Source of the DNA: Apricaphanius iberus
Taxonomy: Eukaryota > Chordata > Actinopteri > Cyprinodontiformes > Aphaniidae
Length of the DNA stretch: 64,000 bases
Assembly (NCBI GenBank): GCA_028564705.1
Contig: JAPXFQ010000127.1
Span: 1,426,001 to 1,490,000 of the forward strand
Direction of reading: 5' to 3'
Made by a program: the position numbers and the translations under genes. Shown here one piece after another: positions 42,176 to 64,000 of this stretch (its first letter is position 1; each line of letters starts with the position of its first letter). A model generated the notes under the pieces. That model had not been told where the DNA came from and did not search any database. It saw only the letters and a list, made by a program, of their open reading frames with translations.

Positions 42176-44181
42176 CTTTCAAGGCACAGCAGATGTTGGC
42201 AGGGCTAGAGGCTATCAGAATACATTCAGTGTGTGGATTAACAACTATAGTATACAGCTCTGAGAGGAGCCTGCGATGACTACATGTTCAGTATGCCCCT
42301 CCCCACCCACAAAAAGAAAAGAAAAGGTAACAGTCTGTGCTGCAATTTAGTACTTCATCCCTATTCATTCCATAGATGGCTCAGTAATACTGTTAAAATG
42401 AGACTACACACAGACATAGTCTCAATGCAACACTTACATTTAGCCAGCCACTGTAAAAAAAAAAAAGTGTAAATGGAATGAAAATATGTATTTACTGCTT
42501 TAGTTGTAAGTACAGTTCTGGTAGGAAATTTCCATACACTCATCCTTGGCATAAATGCCATTCATTTTTGTCTTTTATTAATAGCTTTAATGTATAAATA
42601 AAGCAGTTTCAAAGATCTGACCCCAGCTGCCACCTTCAGATAGAGGGAATTGGTAAGGACGTTCAAAGACAACTCAGGAACCGTCAAGCCTACCACGACA
42701 ACTGCTGTAACACCAGCATAGGTTTACATCCACCAAGAGGAAAGAAATAAGCACCTGCAGCATCAACACTTTCAATCCAGGCGTCTTCTAAATCAATAAA
42801 TCGACGACTAAGTGAGACAAACAGCTGTTTGGACATAAGAATGTTAGGAGGAGTTCAGGTGATGCTTGTAAATCAAAGAGGAAAATGTAAAATACACTCA
42901 AACTTGTGCATCTGATTCTTAATTTAAAAGCCACGAAAGTTGCTTTGTTACTCTGGAGTGGAGCAAATAAATCATCCAAAGCCTATGAATGACATTCATG
43001 TCGATGAGTGCAAGTAAACTTCTGACTGGATCCTTATGTGACATCAGTTTTTCTTTCACCTTCTTTAAATTCATAAATGACACAGGTAACAATTATTTAA
43101 ATGTATGTTTAACTTCAAAAATACTATTTGTTCCTCTGGTTATCACAGAACTAATTCTCAAACCACCGGGGTCATCTAAGAAATAAAAATAAAAAGTTGC
43201 ATCAGAGAACTTCAGACTGGGACGGCTGAGGAAGACGGTATAAAACTGTTGTAAGTCTGTAAATCCCAAACAGTTCAACTGTTGCAGAATGCAGCCACAA
43301 AAACCTACTATTAGAGAAAAATAGCAAAGCAGAGAAAACATTCACAAATCTTAAATTTTTTTGCTAGAAAGAAACAGACATCAATCATTACTAAAGTATC
43401 TCTAAAGAGACTTATCTGCATTTTTTGTGATAACCTGGATTTTTAGTGTTCAAAGAACTCAATGAGGCTTATAAGTAATGTAAAACAAATCCTTTGGCAT
43501 CATTAAACGTAAAAGTTCAATAAAAGTAAACACACACTGAGCTAAACTCCACAGTCACACAAATCAATACTTTCATCTTTTTAGATGTTATAAACTTTTA
43601 ACTACTGACTTTTTTAAATCCACAAGATCTTTTTGTAAAAACATCATCAGTAACAACAGTGATGGTGCACCTCTGTTGACTGAACAGCTTTTCAGATAAT
43701 TGAAAGTAAACATTAAGCTCTCTCAAGACTCTCCACTTTGTGTGAGTCAAACTTTGTGAAAAACGCAGAGTATCATCCATGAAACACAATTATTGTATAT
43801 ACAACATACATTACGAAACCAAGATGGGGAAAAAATCGCCAATTTCACACATCTAAGTGTGAAGAGTCTCCTTAATTTGCCTTTATAAAATAGAATATGC
43901 AAAAAAATATATACCTAGGATTTAGATAAAGTCTCATAACCCAAAATACTAAAAATATACTTAAAAAGTCTCCTGATAAACTTGTGTGTTTCCATAGTTG
44001 AGGATAAAAGAGAGCCAAGCTGGATTCACACCAATAAATGAAACCTGTGTGACAATAAAATCAGATATTCCCACCTAAAACTACAGGGGTGATTGGCTCA
44101 AAATCCTGCAGTTTCTTCTTGAGGCGCCTGCTCAACATAAGAGTGTACGTTGCTACTTTTGCTCAGCGAGAGCAGGTAAGT

Positions 44182-62232
<18,051 letters not shown>

Positions 62233-64000
62233 CTGAAGGAGACAGATAAAACAACTATAGATATAAATGTAGGTAAACTTTTTGGATGTAAGACAGTGTA
62301 TACGTGGCTATTTCAACAGCTATGGTACCGCCTATTGATTTTGGATTTGCAAGAATATTTTTTGTTTTGACTGTTAGTCCTTACCTGGCCCAGTTTCTGT
62401 TACCAATACTTAAGGGTTTTCAAAGATGTAGCTTAAAAACTACAAAATAATACGTTTTAGCTTTCCAACACATTATAGCTCTTTTATCAAATAGTTAGAA
62501 GACGAGTTAGACAAACAGTTTTCCTCTGGCTGTATGTGGCATAGACTACTGCTGCGCTGCCCCTCCCCCACATGGTGCTGTGCACTGGTCAGATGGCTTA
62601 AACAAGGATATGATAGTTTTTCCTCACTTACAGAAAATATAAATTCAGCTTATATCTACAGGTGGAATGCTACAAGAATCAAGTCTTTTAAGCAGCTAAA
62701 TGCATGCACTACAAAAGCAGATATTTTGATTAATTGTTAAGCTAATATTAGGTTGTTCTAGTTTGTCTACTCTTTGGAAAGAGAAATGGCAGAAAAGAAC
62801 AATATGCTGCAAAAGGGGAAACTTTTCTTGAAAGGGGTAACTAGGGAAAGTGAGCTCTATAACTACTACTATTAATACTAATAATATTAATAATAGCTCT
62901 TTAACCTAAAAATCAGATTATGTTTGTTGAGACATATCACTGTATTACATGTTAACAAATTTCACCATTCATAAATCTTTTTAATTCGGTAAACTATATT
63001 TAAAAAGCAGAAGACCTAACATCCATGGACGTCCCAGGACGCCACTCATTCAAAAGCTGCATGTGACCCTGTTTTTGACAGTTTACATATTGTAACATAA
63101 AGTTATCTAAAAGTAATATTACTATATTAGTAATAATATTATCAGTTAATTTGAAAAAAAAAAAGACTTCAAAAACTTCATTATATAACAACTTGAAAAA
63201 CTAAAATAATCTATTGAATAAACTCTTGCTACATTTGATGCAACTAGTGGATGTTTTCAGCTAATTTGATAAACCTGCAACCAGCAAACGTTTGACTGAA
63301 AAGAAGTACTGAGTAAGAAAAGGGAAAGCAAAAGAGTTCAACCACCTCGCATGTACAAAGAAACACTTTTTGACTGCTTTCTATAAGGAAAACAAAAAGG
63401 TTTTTCCAGCTGGGAACATAATGAAACACTTAAGAGGAACAGTTCAATACAGGCCATCTATTATGAATGTGTCTGGACACCAACCAGCTTATTTCTATAA
63501 TTCATGGCCCAGCGTGAGGATGGTAGTCATTGTGTGCCAGCACTTTCCCCTTACAGACTGAGAGTAAGCGCTTATCACAGCTCGCACACTGAGTATGCAG
63601 TATTCCCACACAAAACATATACAGACAGACAGACGGGTCATTGTCTGACGACCCTGTGTGAGGAACATGCAGAGGTTACAGGAAACAGATCTCACTTTTA
63701 CTATCAGTGGTTACAAACTCTTTAACTGATGCTCTGAAAATCACTTCTGCACAGCTATTGATTCCAACGGTAGCTCTCTCACACAATAAGCAGCTGCTAC
63801 TAATATGAGTAAAAAACTGTCATCTGTTTCATGGCCATTCTCTTCAAATGGACATCTAGTGGCAAACAGATGCAAATTAAACCATTTATTGTAGTGACGA
63901 AGCACTTTACATCACCACATCTTCTAATAAGTCGACACAAACACAGGACACACTTCTTTTTTAATACCTAAATGACAGATATGCAGAATGTAAGCGTGAG
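62233..64000 (-). other. vcl: Vinculin intron at the window edge
   Basis: Expected next is the exon encoding the residues before DMEALKRSL; none with a matching protein and splice sites was found up to 64000, so this is read as part of one intron. AT-rich, no repeat identified. Confidence 0.6.

Larger units (their letters stand above)
40914..44181. other. Tail-to-tail 3' UTRs of ap3m1 and vcl
   Basis: The ap3m1 3' UTR runs to about 42040 and the vcl 3' UTR from 44181 down to about 42150. No other gene or repeat is recognised in it. Confidence 0.7.

Overview
The window is nuclear DNA of a vertebrate, almost certainly a teleost fish. Genes are split by GT-AG introns. Proteins match vertebrate families along their whole length. 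The non-coding DNA is AT-rich and full of Tc1-like and hAT DNA transposon relics, tRNA-derived SINEs and LINE tails typical of fish. The species cannot be told from the sequence. The block corresponds to human 10q22 (SAMD8, DUSP13, DUSP29, ADK, AP3M1, VCL).

Layout, left to right: (1) 1208-3644 minus, samd8, a ceramide phosphoethanolamine synthase of the ER, complete. (2) 7040-21078, a cluster of five dual-specificity phosphatase units, each with three coding exons and the same intron phases: two dusp13a-like genes on plus (7040-9365, 9962-11016), then on minus dusp29/dupd1 (15451-16331), a decayed dusp13b-like copy (17784-19335) and an intact dusp13b-like gene (19383-21078). (3) 25015-32484 minus, adk (adenosine kinase), 11 coding exons plus an alternative first exon at 31525-31538, so both the long (nuclear) and short (cytoplasmic) forms can be read. 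(4) 34211-40913 plus, ap3m1 (AP-3 mu subunit), 8 coding exons, 418 residues, divergent from adk. (5) 44182-62232 minus, vcl (vinculin), 16 coding exons covering all but about the first 260 residues. The 5' part lies beyond the right edge. An in-frame exon at 49154-49330 is the metavinculin cassette.

These genes do not form one pathway: they are membrane lipid synthesis, muscle or testis phosphatases, purine salvage, endosomal sorting and cell adhesion, held together by ancient synteny. Introns and intergenic DNA carry the accessory material: hAT elements with recognisable 8-bp target duplications, several Tc1-like relics, an inverted-repeat element beside the metavinculin exon, and a four-part nested insertion in a vcl intron (LINE, hAT, small TTA-flanked element, poly-A insertion).

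I found no novel multigene system. The points most worth a second look are the decaying dusp13b copy, a GC-AG intron in its intact sister, the very acidic fish metavinculin exon with its polypyrimidine tract and adjacent inverted repeat, and the conserved two-start structure of adk. All similarity calls come from reading translations and from memory of family sequences; no database search was run.
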